NCBI RefSeq assembly: GCF_020171945.1
Contig: NZ_JAIVAP010000001.1
Location: 558,001-622,000 of the forward strand
Origin: Bacillus infantis
Lineage (GTDB): Bacteria; Bacillota; Bacilli; Bacillales; Cytobacillaceae
DNA length: 64,000 nt
Direction of reading: 5' to 3'
A model generated the notes under the pieces. The model was not told where the DNA came from and did not search any database. It was given only the letters and a program-made list of their open reading frames with translations. Positions 50,426 through 59,012 of the stretch are shown in pieces. Position 1 is the first letter of the stretch. Each line of letters starts with the position of its first letter. The translations under genes and the position numbers were made by a program.

Positions 50426-51718
50426 TCAGCCAGTCTTCGAAAAATCAAATTTCACGATTTTTTCTTCCCCTGTCTTCATATCCCTAATTTTGTACTGATT
50501 ATTTGATACTTCTTCTGCTCCAAGCAGAATTACTTCCCGGATATTATCTTTGTTTGCCTTCTCAAGAGCTTTGCTGACTTTGCGGCCGCCAAGCTCCATC
50601 TCTACTCTCCACCCTTTTCCGCGCAGATACTGTGCAAGAGCAAGGGATTCTTTTGGCGTATTAATGGGAATAAGATAATAATCCGCTGTACTTTCCTGTT
50701 CCTTCCTGGACAGGCTTTGGCTGACTGCGGTGAAAATGACATCTAACCCAAACGAAATTCCAACGGTCGCTACCTTCTTCCCGCTCCCTATGAAGCCGCC
50801 GATTGCGTTATCATATCTGCCGCCGCTCCCTATGCTTGAGGCAAGCGTTCTGTCAGTGAGGAATATTTCATATATCGTGCCGGTGTATATGTCCAGGCCT
50901 CTTGCTAAAAAAGGATTAAAAACCGCTTTCCGGCCGCAATCCAAATAGGTTAGATAACCTTCCAGCTCCTTCAACTCCTGCAATCCTTCTTTTAAGAGGA
51001 CGTTTTTATCCTCCAGTTCCTTATAGCAGGCAAGTTCTCCAATATTCGTGTCAGAAATGAAGCTGGCAGTCCTTTGAATCGCTTCGTCTCCTATTCCCTT
51101 AGCAGCCAGTTCTTCAGAAACCTTCTTCCAGCCTGCTTTTTCCAGCTTATCCAGCACCAGGATTGCCTCATTGCTCTTCTCTTCCGGCACTCCAAATTCC
51201 TGAAGCATGCCTGATAACAGCTTGCGGTTATTATATTGGATTGTCACATCCAAGCCAATTCTCGAGAATGCATCAAGTGCCATCACCATCAGCTCGGCTT
51301 CAGCAAGCTGGGAATCTGCCCCTGCTATATCAACATCACACTGTGTGAACTCGCGGAGACGATCGGTTTTTATCGGACCATCGCGGAAAACCCTGCCGAT
51401 TTCATAGCGCTTAAAAGGAAGCCGTAATCCAGGATTCATAGCAGCAGCTTTTGCAAATGGGATGGTCAAATCATACCTCAAAGCCAAATCTCTCCCGCCT
51501 CGGTCAGAAAGTGTATACATCTCCTCAAGTATCTCTGCTCCCCCGCCATACTTGGAAGCAAGAAGTTCAGTATAGTTCAGAATCGGGGTCTCCAGCGGTT
51601 TGCATCCGTATTGAATGAATACATCCTCCAGCTTTCTTTGAATCCTCCGTCTTACAATCTCTTCTTCAGGCAAATAATCTTTAGTTCCTTTTACATTTTG
51701 ATAATCCATCTTTTTCAT
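50426..51718 (-). CDS. hisS: Histidyl-tRNA synthetase paralogue (HisS2 type)
   Basis: 430 residues from ATG 51718 behind GGAGGAATAGC. Class II motifs: motif 2 RYEIGRVFRDGPIKTDRLRE, the histidine-specific ARGLDIYTGTIYEIF, motif 3 SIGSGGRYDNAIGGF with the C-terminal anticodon-binding domain (ADYYLIPINTPKESLALAQ onwards). Intact as a synthetase. It stands alone, not beside aspS as the usual Bacillus hisS does, so it is probably a second copy. Its leader has a His-containing peptide and a terminator. Confidence 0.9.
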   Translation of the reverse strand: MKKMDYQNVKGTKDYLPEEEIVRRRIQRKLEDVFIQYGCKPLETPILNYTELLASKYGGGAEILEEMYTLSDRGGRDLALRYDLTIPFAKAAAMNPGLRLPFKRYEIGRVFRDGPIKTDRLREFTQCDVDIAGADSQLAEAELMVMALDAFSRIGLDVTIQYNNRKLLSGMLQEFGVPEEKSNEAILVLDKLEKAGWKKVSEELAAKGIGDEAIQRTASFISDTNIGELACYKELEDKNVLLKEGLQELKELEGYLTYLDCGRKAVFNPFLARGLDIYTGTIYEIFLTDRTLASSIGSGGRYDNAIGGFIGSGKKVATVGISFGLDVIFTAVSQSLSRKEQESTADYYLIPINTPKESLALAQYLRGKGWRVEMELGGRKVSKALEKANKDNIREVILLGAEEVSNNQYKIRDMKTGEEKIVKFDFSKTG

Positions 51719-51774
51719 CAGCTATTCCTCCAGAATAAGATTTAGAGATGATCCTCACCCTTTTAAAAAAATAC

Positions 51775-51819
51775 AAAAAAACCGCACTCTTTTAAGTGGA
51801 TACTTAAAATAATGCGGTT
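51775..51819 (-). terminator. Terminator in the hisS leader (attenuator)
   Basis: Minus strand: AACCGCA, 3-nt bulge, TTTTAAGT, 4-nt loop, ACTTAAAA, 3-nt bulge, TGCGGTT, then a run of T. A strong, two-part stem placed between the leader peptide and the synthetase start, 56 bp before ATG 51718. Confidence 0.85.
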
Positions 51820-51829
51820 CATGATTAAT

Positions 51830-51870
51830 AGCCTTCCTATTTGCGATTTTTAAAAATCGATAGCAAGGCT
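51830..51870 (-). promoter_or_regulatory. Leader hairpin upstream of the hisS terminator
   Basis: AGCCTT/AAGGCT, CTAT/ATAG and CGATTTTT/AAAAATCG stack into one long hairpin that begins at the AG of the leader-peptide stop codon. Confidence 0.7.
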
Positions 51871-51925
51871 AGTTTTTATGATGATGGTTTTGTGAAAATG
51901 GACAACAGCTTCTATCCGGCTGCAT
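51869..51925 (-). CDS. 18-residue leader peptide ahead of hisS
   Basis: ATG 51925, preceded by TTAGAGGTGATCC, encodes MQPDRSCCPFSQNHHHKN then TAG. Three consecutive His codons (CAT CAT CAT) lie 3 codons before the stop. The peptide is followed at once by a hairpin and a terminator, then hisS. A promoter fits upstream: TTGATA (51973-51978), 17 bp, TACATT (51950-51955). Confidence 0.6.
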   Translation of the reverse strand: MQPDRSCCPFSQNHHHKN

Positions 51926-51949
51926 AAGGATCACCTCTAATTTCCATAT

Positions 51950-51978
51950 AATGTAGCATAGAATAACAGTGATATCAA
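51950..51978 (-). promoter_or_regulatory. Candidate sigma-A promoter of the hisS leader
   Basis: TTGATA (5 of 6), 17-bp spacer, TACATT (4 of 6). The start site would fall near 51944, about 20 nt before the leader-peptide ATG. Confidence 0.5.
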
Positions 51979-52049
51979 CTGGATTTGACGGCGGATACAA
52001 AAAACGGCGAATGGAATATGTAAGAATAGCTGCCTTTACAGCAGCCAGC

Positions 52050-52988
52050 TTAAAGCCCTTCCTCCTTCTCGCTTTCACGCCTGTTCCTCGATTCATGGTA
52101 GGCTTCATGCCGGAAATGGAGGATAGGATCATCGCTGCATTCAATGCCTTCAGGCAGAATGGTCGGATCAAAAAACATTTCATTTGGTTCTTCGTTCTTT
52201 TGTGTGATTGTCAGTTCTCCTATTGCAAGCTTTTGCCTGCCGCCCGGCCATAGCACTGTCGGGTCGTCTGTCGGATCGTCTTTTTCCCCAAGCTGCACTG
52301 ATAATGTAAAACGGACTGAGCCCTTCGCCAGCCTCTCATCCAGCTCTGTTTCTAGATATGTTTCAGCAAGATGGCCGGCCGCCTCTTTTTTCGTGTACAT
52401 GCTGACGCCTTCTTCCGGCTCCCAGATGAATTTAACTGCCTGCCGCCCTCCCTCCCTGGTGGTAAGGTAAAAGGCGTGGATAGAATAATAAGGAGCTGCT
52501 GCATAGCTTGCAGGCAGCCTCACCTCCTGGATCAGCTCAATGAACGCCTTGCTTTCAGGAAAGTCCTTAGCAATGCCTGCCAATGATTTTAGATCAGGTT
52601 TCCCCTTGCGTATTGAGGCAAACAGCTCAATAATTTGGGTGAAAGATTCGGGCGTCCTTGCAAAAAATAGCGGAACGGTTGTGCACACAAGATTTGTAAC
52701 GTCTCCATCAGGCAGCTGGAATTGAACTGCCATTCCTTTAGGAGGAGTCATCGCATCACTGTGTCCGGGATTGGTCGAGCTGTTGGAAAAACGGACAATA
52801 GCCGGCACCTCGCCTCCCTGAAGATGTGGGGCAGACGTCAAATAGGCGGCTTTTCCGTTTGCTTTAAAGGTTCCTTTATAGGAGCATCCCCGTGCATGAG
52901 CCCTTTTGCGGCCAGGGAACTTTCCGGCTGCCCCTTCAATACTGTCTATGGCACGTCCGGCAAGATCGGTCTTTTTAATGCTACTCAT
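52050..52988 (-). CDS. Small catalase-related peroxidase
   Basis: 312 residues, the short catalase form. N-terminal HARG (catalytic His, RAHARGCSYKGTF at about 30-42), then VRFSNSSTNPGHSDAMTPPK, MAVQFQLPDGDVTNLV, and the ending typical of catalase-like SrpA proteins with FDPTILPEGIECSDDPILHF. Heme-binding, likely organic peroxidase rather than high-turnover catalase. Stop lies upstream of the hisS leader promoter. Confidence 0.85.
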   Translation of the reverse strand: MSSIKKTDLAGRAIDSIEGAAGKFPGRKRAHARGCSYKGTFKANGKAAYLTSAPHLQGGEVPAIVRFSNSSTNPGHSDAMTPPKGMAVQFQLPDGDVTNLVCTTVPLFFARTPESFTQIIELFASIRKGKPDLKSLAGIAKDFPESKAFIELIQEVRLPASYAAAPYYSIHAFYLTTREGGRQAVKFIWEPEEGVSMYTKKEAAGHLAETYLETELDERLAKGSVRFTLSVQLGEKDDPTDDPTVLWPGGRQKLAIGELTITQKNEEPNEMFFDPTILPEGIECSDDPILHFRHEAYHESRNRRESEKEEGL

Positions 52989-53066
52989 CAGTTGGCCCCC
53001 TTTTCTATTCTTGATTACTCTATTCTTCCCTTGACCCGGCTTTTAGAAACAAACGGGTGTGTGTTT

Positions 53067-53801
53067 TTAAATGACCATAAGGAGGACTGAATAGCCAGCA
53101 AGGCCGATGCAGAATGCCGCAAAGCTGCTTTCCCGCTCTTCCGGCAGCTCTTCCTTCAGCACATTCAGCACCACGCCTCCAGCCAGGAAAGCGACAAGAA
53201 TTGAAATGATCAGCTCATGAACTTCCATAACCGCTCCTATCACCCAGCCGAGCAAAATTGCTGAAGTCAGGAGTATGCGGCCGTATTTGTCATAAACTTC
53301 ACGGTGATCCCGCCTGAGACCTCTGTCATTGGTGATGAAATGGATGCTTAGAGCTATAAAATAAAAGAACATTCCCCACGGGCTTTCATATTCCTCGCGT
53401 ATGAGGAGATAACCGATGATGCTGTTATAAATAAAAAAAGATCCGATATGAATCCAGAACACGCCTGCAGAAGTCTGGTTTCCCGTCTTGTCTTTCTTCT
53501 TCTTTTTCGAAACCTTCACAATCCGTTCAAGGCCATAAAATATCGCCAGTCCAATCATGGCAATCAGGTAAATATGATTCTCAATATATTTTCCTGCATC
53601 CGTCCCGATCGAATCCTCCAAGCTCTCCTGATAGCCATTCAATTCCGGAAGCAGATGCAGGAACACATAAGCAACAGCGATGCCGCCGGCTATGGAAAGG
53701 ATCCGGCTCCTTGGGGTTTCCTTGATAAAATTCATATATTTCGAGGAAAAATGGATGAGCGCAAAACCGATTGCAAAAATCATGCTGAGCCAAAAGAGCA
53801 T
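53067..53801 (-). CDS. ZIP-like integral membrane protein
   Basis: 244 residues, about seven helices. The segment GGIAVAYVFLHLLPELNGYQ and the closing VHELIISILVAFLAGGVVLNVL resemble ZIP metal transporters, with His/Glu residues in helices. A basic loop (KVSKKKKKDKTGNQ) separates halves. Whether it transports metal is not shown. The gene is isolated. Confidence 0.6.
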   Translation of the reverse strand: MLFWLSMIFAIGFALIHFSSKYMNFIKETPRSRILSIAGGIAVAYVFLHLLPELNGYQESLEDSIGTDAGKYIENHIYLIAMIGLAIFYGLERIVKVSKKKKKDKTGNQTSAGVFWIHIGSFFIYNSIIGYLLIREEYESPWGMFFYFIALSIHFITNDRGLRRDHREVYDKYGRILLTSAILLGWVIGAVMEVHELIISILVAFLAGGVVLNVLKEELPEERESSFAAFCIGLAGYSVLLMVI

Positions 53802-53890
53802 ATGATCATTCCTTTTTTAACATGGTGTCTGCTTAGTGCTTGCTGGACTGCCGGGACGGCAGGTGTGATTGAAAGGACGGCTGGTTTTTA

Positions 53891-53995
53891 ACTGCGAATT
53901 GGCAGATTATCTTTTGAATTGGCAGAATATCTGCTGAAATGGCAGATTATCCTTCGAATTGATTGAATTATTTGTTGAATTGATCGAATTAACCG
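53891..53995. repeat. Degenerate tandem array, five units of 20 bp
   Basis: GGCAGATTATCTTTTGAATT and variants begin at 53901, 53921 and 53941; GAATT recurs every 20 bp (53896, 53916, 53936, 53956, 53976). Downstream copies drift to GATTGAATTA. It lies in the gap upstream of the AraC-gene terminator. Confidence 0.75.
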
Positions 53996-54128
53996 CCAGA
54001 TTAATCAAATAGCCAGCTGGACTTATAAAAGTCCCAATAATAATACTAGATTTATCACAAACCACAAGTTTCCCTAAGCCTAATATTCCATAACCTGACT
54101 CTAGACAGTCTAAACACTCTTCTATACG

Positions 54129-54157
54129 AAAAAAAGAGCAGCTCTCTGCCGCTCTTT
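54129..54157 (-). terminator. Intrinsic terminator of the AraC gene
   Basis: Minus-strand stem AAGAGCGGC/GCTGCTCTT with internal mismatch and a run of T residues. Confidence 0.75.
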
Positions 54158-54169
54158 CACTTTATCTGC

Positions 54170-55030
54170 TTATTTTACCGGTATCCAGATCTCAGAATAG
54201 CAGTCCGGGCTGTAGGGATCATCATCATTGTAGACCTCAAGCTCAGGTGTCCCCGCATGTTCGTACGGGTTGGAAGGGAACCACTCTGAGAAGATTTGCT
54301 TCCAGGTATTCTGCATAGCATCAGGCATTTTCCCATGAACCTCGAAAACAGCCCATTTGGAGGCAGGAAGCATCAGCTCTTCTAATCCTTCAGGCTTCTC
54401 ACCTTTACATTCAGCCGCAATCCAATAGTCCATCTTTGACTCTCCGGTCTCACCCCTTTTATCTACACAAATTCCAAGAACATGTTCATTGAGCGTGAAA
54501 AGGATTTTATTGATGCCGTCTTCATGCACCTGCTTCCACATTTGTGGAATGCCTTTGAAATTCTCTCCGTTCTCCATGGAAAATTCCTTTCTGATCCCTG
54601 CCGCTGTAAAGCTTTCTTTTTCGATGATTTTGTACTTCATTGGTTCCGCTCCCTTCAAGGTTACCTGTATGACCAGGCGATTATAGGCATTCAGCTGTCC
54701 GGCCTTTTTCCGTGCATCTGTTGGTGTCAGCCCATGCTGGCGGCGGAAGGCTTTTGCGAACGCCTCAGGAGTGTCATAGCCATATTTCAGGGCGATATTG
54801 ATGACCTTTTCATCTGATGCTATAAGCTCCTGCGCTGCAAGCGTCAGCCTCCTCTTCCGTAAATATTCTCCAATCGACATATCCGTCAGCACCGAGAATG
54901 TCCGCTGAAAATGGAAGGAAGAAGCATTGGCCCGCAAGGCAATTTCCTCCACCGAAATCTCTTCCAGGAGATGGTCCTCCATATAATCAATTGCTTTCTG
55001 CAGCCCCTCAGCCCATCCCATATCGCTCAC
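54170..55030 (-). CDS. AraC family regulator with GyrI-like effector domain
   Basis: 286 residues. N-terminal pair of AraC helix-turn-helix motifs (IALRANASSFHFQRTFSVLT, in parts, and INIALKYGYDTPEAFAKAFR, HGLTPTDARK). The C-terminal half (from about 115) is a GyrI/SOUL-like small-molecule-binding domain (KIIEKESFTAAGIRKEFSME, ILFTLNEHVLGICVDKRGET). Such proteins respond to drugs or peptides. Its target is not evident. Confidence 0.85.
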   Translation of the reverse strand: MSDMGWAEGLQKAIDYMEDHLLEEISVEEIALRANASSFHFQRTFSVLTDMSIGEYLRKRRLTLAAQELIASDEKVINIALKYGYDTPEAFAKAFRRQHGLTPTDARKKAGQLNAYNRLVIQVTLKGAEPMKYKIIEKESFTAAGIRKEFSMENGENFKGIPQMWKQVHEDGINKILFTLNEHVLGICVDKRGETGESKMDYWIAAECKGEKPEGLEELMLPASKWAVFEVHGKMPDAMQNTWKQIFSEWFPSNPYEHAGTPELEVYNDDDPYSPDCYSEIWIPVK

Positions 55031-55170
55031 TCCCTGCTTTTATAGTAGCAGCTGTCCATGCTGGTCTCCTGTCAATTTATGCTCTTTGATGACAGTAATT
55101 TCTTTTCTGTAACCTATTCTATGTAAAGTACAGAACTCCCTTTTAATAGCGTGAAGATTTCTCTATCAAT

Positions 55171-55213
55171 ATAAAGACAAAAGGAGCTCATGTTTAGCTC
55201 CTTTTGTCTTTAT
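55171..55213. terminator. Long bidirectional terminator
   Basis: Perfect 18-bp stem (arms 55171-55188 and 55196-55213) with 7-nt loop. Follows the sigma factor gene. T-rich 3' arm and tail. Confidence 0.8.
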
Positions 55214-55216
55214 GTT

Positions 55217-55732
55217 CTACATATTTGCTAATCCGGTAAAAAGAGGCCTCAATCTTTTCCTTGCCCTGTACAATCTTGTTTTCACAGTGCATGGCTTCAG
55301 GTTAAGCATCTCTGCAATCTCTTTTTCCTTCAGTCCCTTGCTTGCTTTAAGGTGCAGGATATCTCTATAGCCATCCTCTAAATTGTTAATCGCCCGATTG
55401 ATTTGCGCCTCCATCAGCTGTGCCTCTACCATGCTCTCCACCGCTTCGCTCTTAACATTTCCAAGCGCATCGATTGCCTCTATTTCCATAGGCTGGCAGC
55501 TTTTCTTCCGTTCTCTGCGTACAAAGTCGATTGCTGTTCTGGCTGCAGTAACATTCAGCCATGCTCCCAGCTTCTCCTTGTCTATAATGGTGTGTGCCTT
55601 ATTAAGTGCCTTAATGAATGTTTCCTGGACAGCATCTTCGGCCAAATAAGAGTCTCTTGTAATAGAATAGCTGATATGGAAGAGCCGTTTTTTATGAGTT
55701 TCATATGAATTTGCTATTTCTGCTCCAGTCAT
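55217..55732 (-). CDS. ECF-type RNA polymerase sigma factor
   Basis: 171 residues. Region 2 (YLAEDAVQETFIKALNKAHT, AWLNVTAARTAIDFVRRERK) and region 4 helix-turn-helix (LKEKEIAEMLNLKPCTVKTR, LYRARKRLRP). Third gene of a response regulator/kinase/sigma operon; the start is 11 bp after the kinase stop. No anti-sigma gene follows; it ends in a terminator. Confidence 0.88.
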   Translation of the reverse strand: MTGAEIANSYETHKKRLFHISYSITRDSYLAEDAVQETFIKALNKAHTIIDKEKLGAWLNVTAARTAIDFVRRERKKSCQPMEIEAIDALGNVKSEAVESMVEAQLMEAQINRAINNLEDGYRDILHLKASKGLKEKEIAEMLNLKPCTVKTRLYRARKRLRPLFTGLANM

Positions 55733-55743
55733 TTTTCCACTCC

Positions 55744-57981
55744 TTACTCTTCCACCGGCAATATAAGATTTACTTTGAAGAGATCGCCATCTGTCCCGAT
55801 TTCAAGCTCCCCTTCATGTAAATCAATGATCGATTTTGCGATGGCCAGCCCCAGGCCGGATCCATCAGTATGGCGGGATTCATCACCCCGTTTGAATCTT
55901 TCGGACAGCTCTTCAGCATTATCATTAAGCTCATATTTTGAAACATTCTTGAAAGTGATTTCCGCATTTCGTCCTGTCTTCCGGATAGAGATATACACAC
56001 GGCTGTTTTCCAGGGAATACTTCAGGATGTTGCCGATCAGATTATCAAATACCCGCCAGATTTTTTGCCCATCAACCATAGCAACCAGCGGCTTTTCAGG
56101 TTTTGTTATACGGAAATTCAGGCTTGATCCCTGGATCGCTTCATCATATTCTCCGAGGGACTGCTGCAGAAGCTGGACAAGATCTGCTTTCGTTTTGGCA
56201 AGTTCTATATTTCCGCTTGCCATCTTGCTTACTTCGAACAAATCCTCAATCAGCACCTTTAACCTTTGCGACTTGCGGTCTATGATTTCCAGATATGCCT
56301 CCCTTTCATCCGGCTCAATGCCCTCCTGCTTTAAAAGCTCCGTATAAGTGATAATCGATGTCAAAGGAGTCCGAAGATCATGGCTCACATTCGTGATCAG
56401 CTCCGTTTTCAGACGCTCGCTCTTGGCTTCCTGGCTCTGGGAAGTTCTTACCGCTTCCTTCAATAGATTGACGTTAGCAGCCAGGTCGGACAAAACAGAT
56501 CTTCCGGAAACCTCGAGATCCGGACCCAGATTTCCCGAAGACAATTCCTCAGTATATTGGACGATGCGGTTAAAATAGCCGGTCTTTTTTACCAGGCTTA
56601 TTGCAATCCGCGTGCCCAGACCAAAGAGAATGATAAGATATACAATAATAAATATAGGATCTATAAAAATAATGATGGAGAGGGCTCCCATGCCAAACAC
56701 GAGGATGAACATGATGAGCATTTTGGTGCCAGTGCTCCATTGCAAAAAGGCATCCTCCAAAGCCCTTTTTGATCTGTTATAGACTTTTTTCAGAAGGCTC
56801 CCGCCCTCATGCAGAACGCTTTTCTTCCAAGCCTTACGGATCTGTTCTCCATCCTTCATCACAGCCATAATGTAATTCCACTGCAAGAGCGCCAGCCCCC
56901 ATAACAATGCAGCCGAAAAGATGAATAGAAGCAATTCCATCCTGTCATATGGTACTTCCAGCATGTTGAGCACCGTATCGCTGATCCCAAAAAGGCAGAT
57001 CACAGCCCCAATGACTGACAAGAGCAGAAGCATAAATCTCGAATCAATTGGAAGTTTATTGTAATAAGGCTCCCATCTCCCCATTTCTGCTTTTAATACG
57101 GCTGATCTGCGTGAGATCACCGCCCATAAAACAAATGCAGCAAGTCCTGCAGCAGCATGTGCAGCTAATATCACTTGCTTCTGCTTATAAACTTTGCTTG
57201 CATTATAATAGGAAACGGAAGATGCCAGATCGGACGCAACAGCAATTGTGCCCTCAAAGCTGCCCTTGGACTCAAGGAGCGTATCCAGCGTATCGTTTTG
57301 GTAAGGAAGGCTATAGAAGAACGATTCGCTGGAAATATAGGATCTGGATGTAAATTGAACTTCCTTTCCACTGAAGAATTCTCCAGCTGTTTCACCCGGT
57401 TTTAATTCAAGATTCGTGTAGATTTTCCCATTGCTGGTATTTTTAAAATAATAGATGAAATCTTTCTTATATTGATTGTATTCATCCCGAAAATTTTCCC
57501 GCAGTTTAAAAAGCTCTTTAATCTCTGCCTCTTTTTCCTTAACAACCTTCGGCCTTACATGCTCGTCACTCTGAAAGTTCTTCGTAATATCCGCTATTTT
57601 TTCATCCCGTTCTTTAATAAAGGCCTGCTCTGCTTCTTTATTATCTGTATCAATAGCTCCCTGGATGACCCCTTCATATTGTGACTTTATATTGCCGACC
57701 TGTTCAGGCAGGGACCCATACCGTGTCCGGTGCTCCTCAATATCAGCATCTGTTACAGCAATCGAATCCTTTGCCTCTTCCAGGGTAAGATCATAAAGCT
57801 CAAACATCCCCAAGTATCCGTTGAATTGATCGACTGCATAGCGGAACTGATCTGTATGGAAATAATCCTTATAAGAATAATTGCTTGCCAACAGGAAGGC
57901 TGAAAAAATGCCGCTTGTCGTAATTGTAAATAACAGCGCCCAGACGCCAATCATCAGCCTACCTTTCCATCTTGTATCCAA
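55744..57981 (-). CDS. Large sensor histidine kinase
   Basis: 745 residues. One helix at about 8-32, a long extracellular domain (32-268) rich in charged coiled-coil sequence (KEAEQAFIKERDEKIADITK), then five or six further helices (268-465), HAMP-like linker, DHp motif ELITNVSHDLRTPL (His 534), N box FDNLIGNILKYS and G box DGSGLGLAIAKS. Overlaps the regulator gene by 23 bp. The multi-helix middle part is unusual. Stimulus unknown. Confidence 0.88.
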   Translation of the reverse strand: MDTRWKGRLMIGVWALLFTITTSGIFSAFLLASNYSYKDYFHTDQFRYAVDQFNGYLGMFELYDLTLEEAKDSIAVTDADIEEHRTRYGSLPEQVGNIKSQYEGVIQGAIDTDNKEAEQAFIKERDEKIADITKNFQSDEHVRPKVVKEKEAEIKELFKLRENFRDEYNQYKKDFIYYFKNTSNGKIYTNLELKPGETAGEFFSGKEVQFTSRSYISSESFFYSLPYQNDTLDTLLESKGSFEGTIAVASDLASSVSYYNASKVYKQKQVILAAHAAAGLAAFVLWAVISRRSAVLKAEMGRWEPYYNKLPIDSRFMLLLLSVIGAVICLFGISDTVLNMLEVPYDRMELLLFIFSAALLWGLALLQWNYIMAVMKDGEQIRKAWKKSVLHEGGSLLKKVYNRSKRALEDAFLQWSTGTKMLIMFILVFGMGALSIIIFIDPIFIIVYLIILFGLGTRIAISLVKKTGYFNRIVQYTEELSSGNLGPDLEVSGRSVLSDLAANVNLLKEAVRTSQSQEAKSERLKTELITNVSHDLRTPLTSIITYTELLKQEGIEPDEREAYLEIIDRKSQRLKVLIEDLFEVSKMASGNIELAKTKADLVQLLQQSLGEYDEAIQGSSLNFRITKPEKPLVAMVDGQKIWRVFDNLIGNILKYSLENSRVYISIRKTGRNAEITFKNVSKYELNDNAEELSERFKRGDESRHTDGSGLGLAIAKSIIDLHEGELEIGTDGDLFKVNLILPVEE

Positions 57982-58651
57982 CTCCCCAAACCACCTTTAA
58001 ATATCTTGGATTTTTTGCATCAATTTCAATTTTTTCACGAATTTTCCTAATATGTACGGCAACCGTATTTTCTGCATTATAGCCAGGCTCCTTCCAGACC
58101 AGTTCATAGATCTCCTGGATAGAGAATACCCGGCCGGCATTGAGCATCAGCAGCTCTACTATTCTATATTCTATCGGTGTGAGCTTGACATGCTCGCCAT
58201 TGACCTTTACTTCCTTTGTCTCCTTTTCAAGCGTCAGCCCGTTCAGATCCACGACTTTTCTGATGCCTTCAAAAGTCCCGAATGACACATATCTTCTCAG
58301 CTGTGACTTGACTCTTGCGACCAGTTCCATAGGATTGAAAGGCTTGGTCACATAATCATCAGCCCCGACCTGAAGCCCCAGGATTTTATCGGTATCTTCG
58401 CTTTTCGCGCTCAGGATGATGATCGGAATATTCTTGTTTTCCCTGATTTTATAGGTGGCAGAAATACCATCCAAGTTCGGCATCATTACATCCAGGACAA
58501 TCAGGTGGACCTGGTGTTCACTGAGCATCTCGAGCGCTTCAATGCCATCGCCAGCCTTAAGGACTGTGATTCCTTCATTTTTTAAATAAATCTCGATCGC
58601 GTCGCGGATCTCCTTTTCATCATCTACAACAAGTACATTATAATTTTCCAT
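57959..58651 (-). CDS. Response regulator, OmpR family
   Basis: 230 residues. Receiver with DDE (10-12), phospho-Asp 54 (IVLDVMMPN), Lys in VTKPFNPME, and winged-helix output (NTVAVHIRKIREKIEIDAKN). VanR-like. First gene of an operon with the large kinase and ECF sigma factor. Three CTTAA-type direct repeats upstream are possible binding sites of this protein. Confidence 0.92.
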   Translation of the reverse strand: MENYNVLVVDDEKEIRDAIEIYLKNEGITVLKAGDGIEALEMLSEHQVHLIVLDVMMPNLDGISATYKIRENKNIPIIILSAKSEDTDKILGLQVGADDYVTKPFNPMELVARVKSQLRRYVSFGTFEGIRKVVDLNGLTLEKETKEVKVNGEHVKLTPIEYRIVELLMLNAGRVFSIQEIYELVWKEPGYNAENTVAVHIRKIREKIEIDAKNPRYLKVVWGVGYKMER

Positions 58652-58706
58652 TCCCCTATTCCTACCTTCTTAGCAGCTGCTTATGTATCTATCATAAAGA
58701 GCAAAT

Positions 58707-58749
58707 CTTAATATTCCTTTTATAAATATCTTAAGATTTTCTTAATATT
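58707..58749. promoter_or_regulatory. CTTAAKATT direct repeats upstream of the response regulator gene
   Basis: CTTAATATT at 58707, CTTAAGATT at 58730, CTTAATATT at 58741. The last two are 11 bp apart, the spacing of OmpR-type tandem sites. Confidence 0.45.
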
Positions 58750-59012
58750 GGATGTTGTCTCCACTATTGTATACTAGAAATCTTGCGGTGAAAGCAGCGA
58801 ATAGAAAAAAGCCGCCGGGTGGCAGCATAAGTGAAAGATAACATATATAAGGTGAAAGCAAGTTCCTCCAGCGACTAATTGATCATGATTTCCCTTTATG
58901 GTGAAAAGGGGCCCCTTTCGCTGGGCTGCTGTATATCTTTGCAATAGGATTCAGGCTGGCCTTTCAAGCAATAAAAAAGGCTTAACATGTTTTTGGGAAG
59001 TGATTCTGCTCC

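Noticed and set aside
51719-51978. T-box riboswitch upstream of hisS
   Set aside because: The terminator arm has TGAACCGC, slightly like the T-box TGGNACCGC core, but no complete T-box, no Stem I and no specifier loop are present and the leader is too short.
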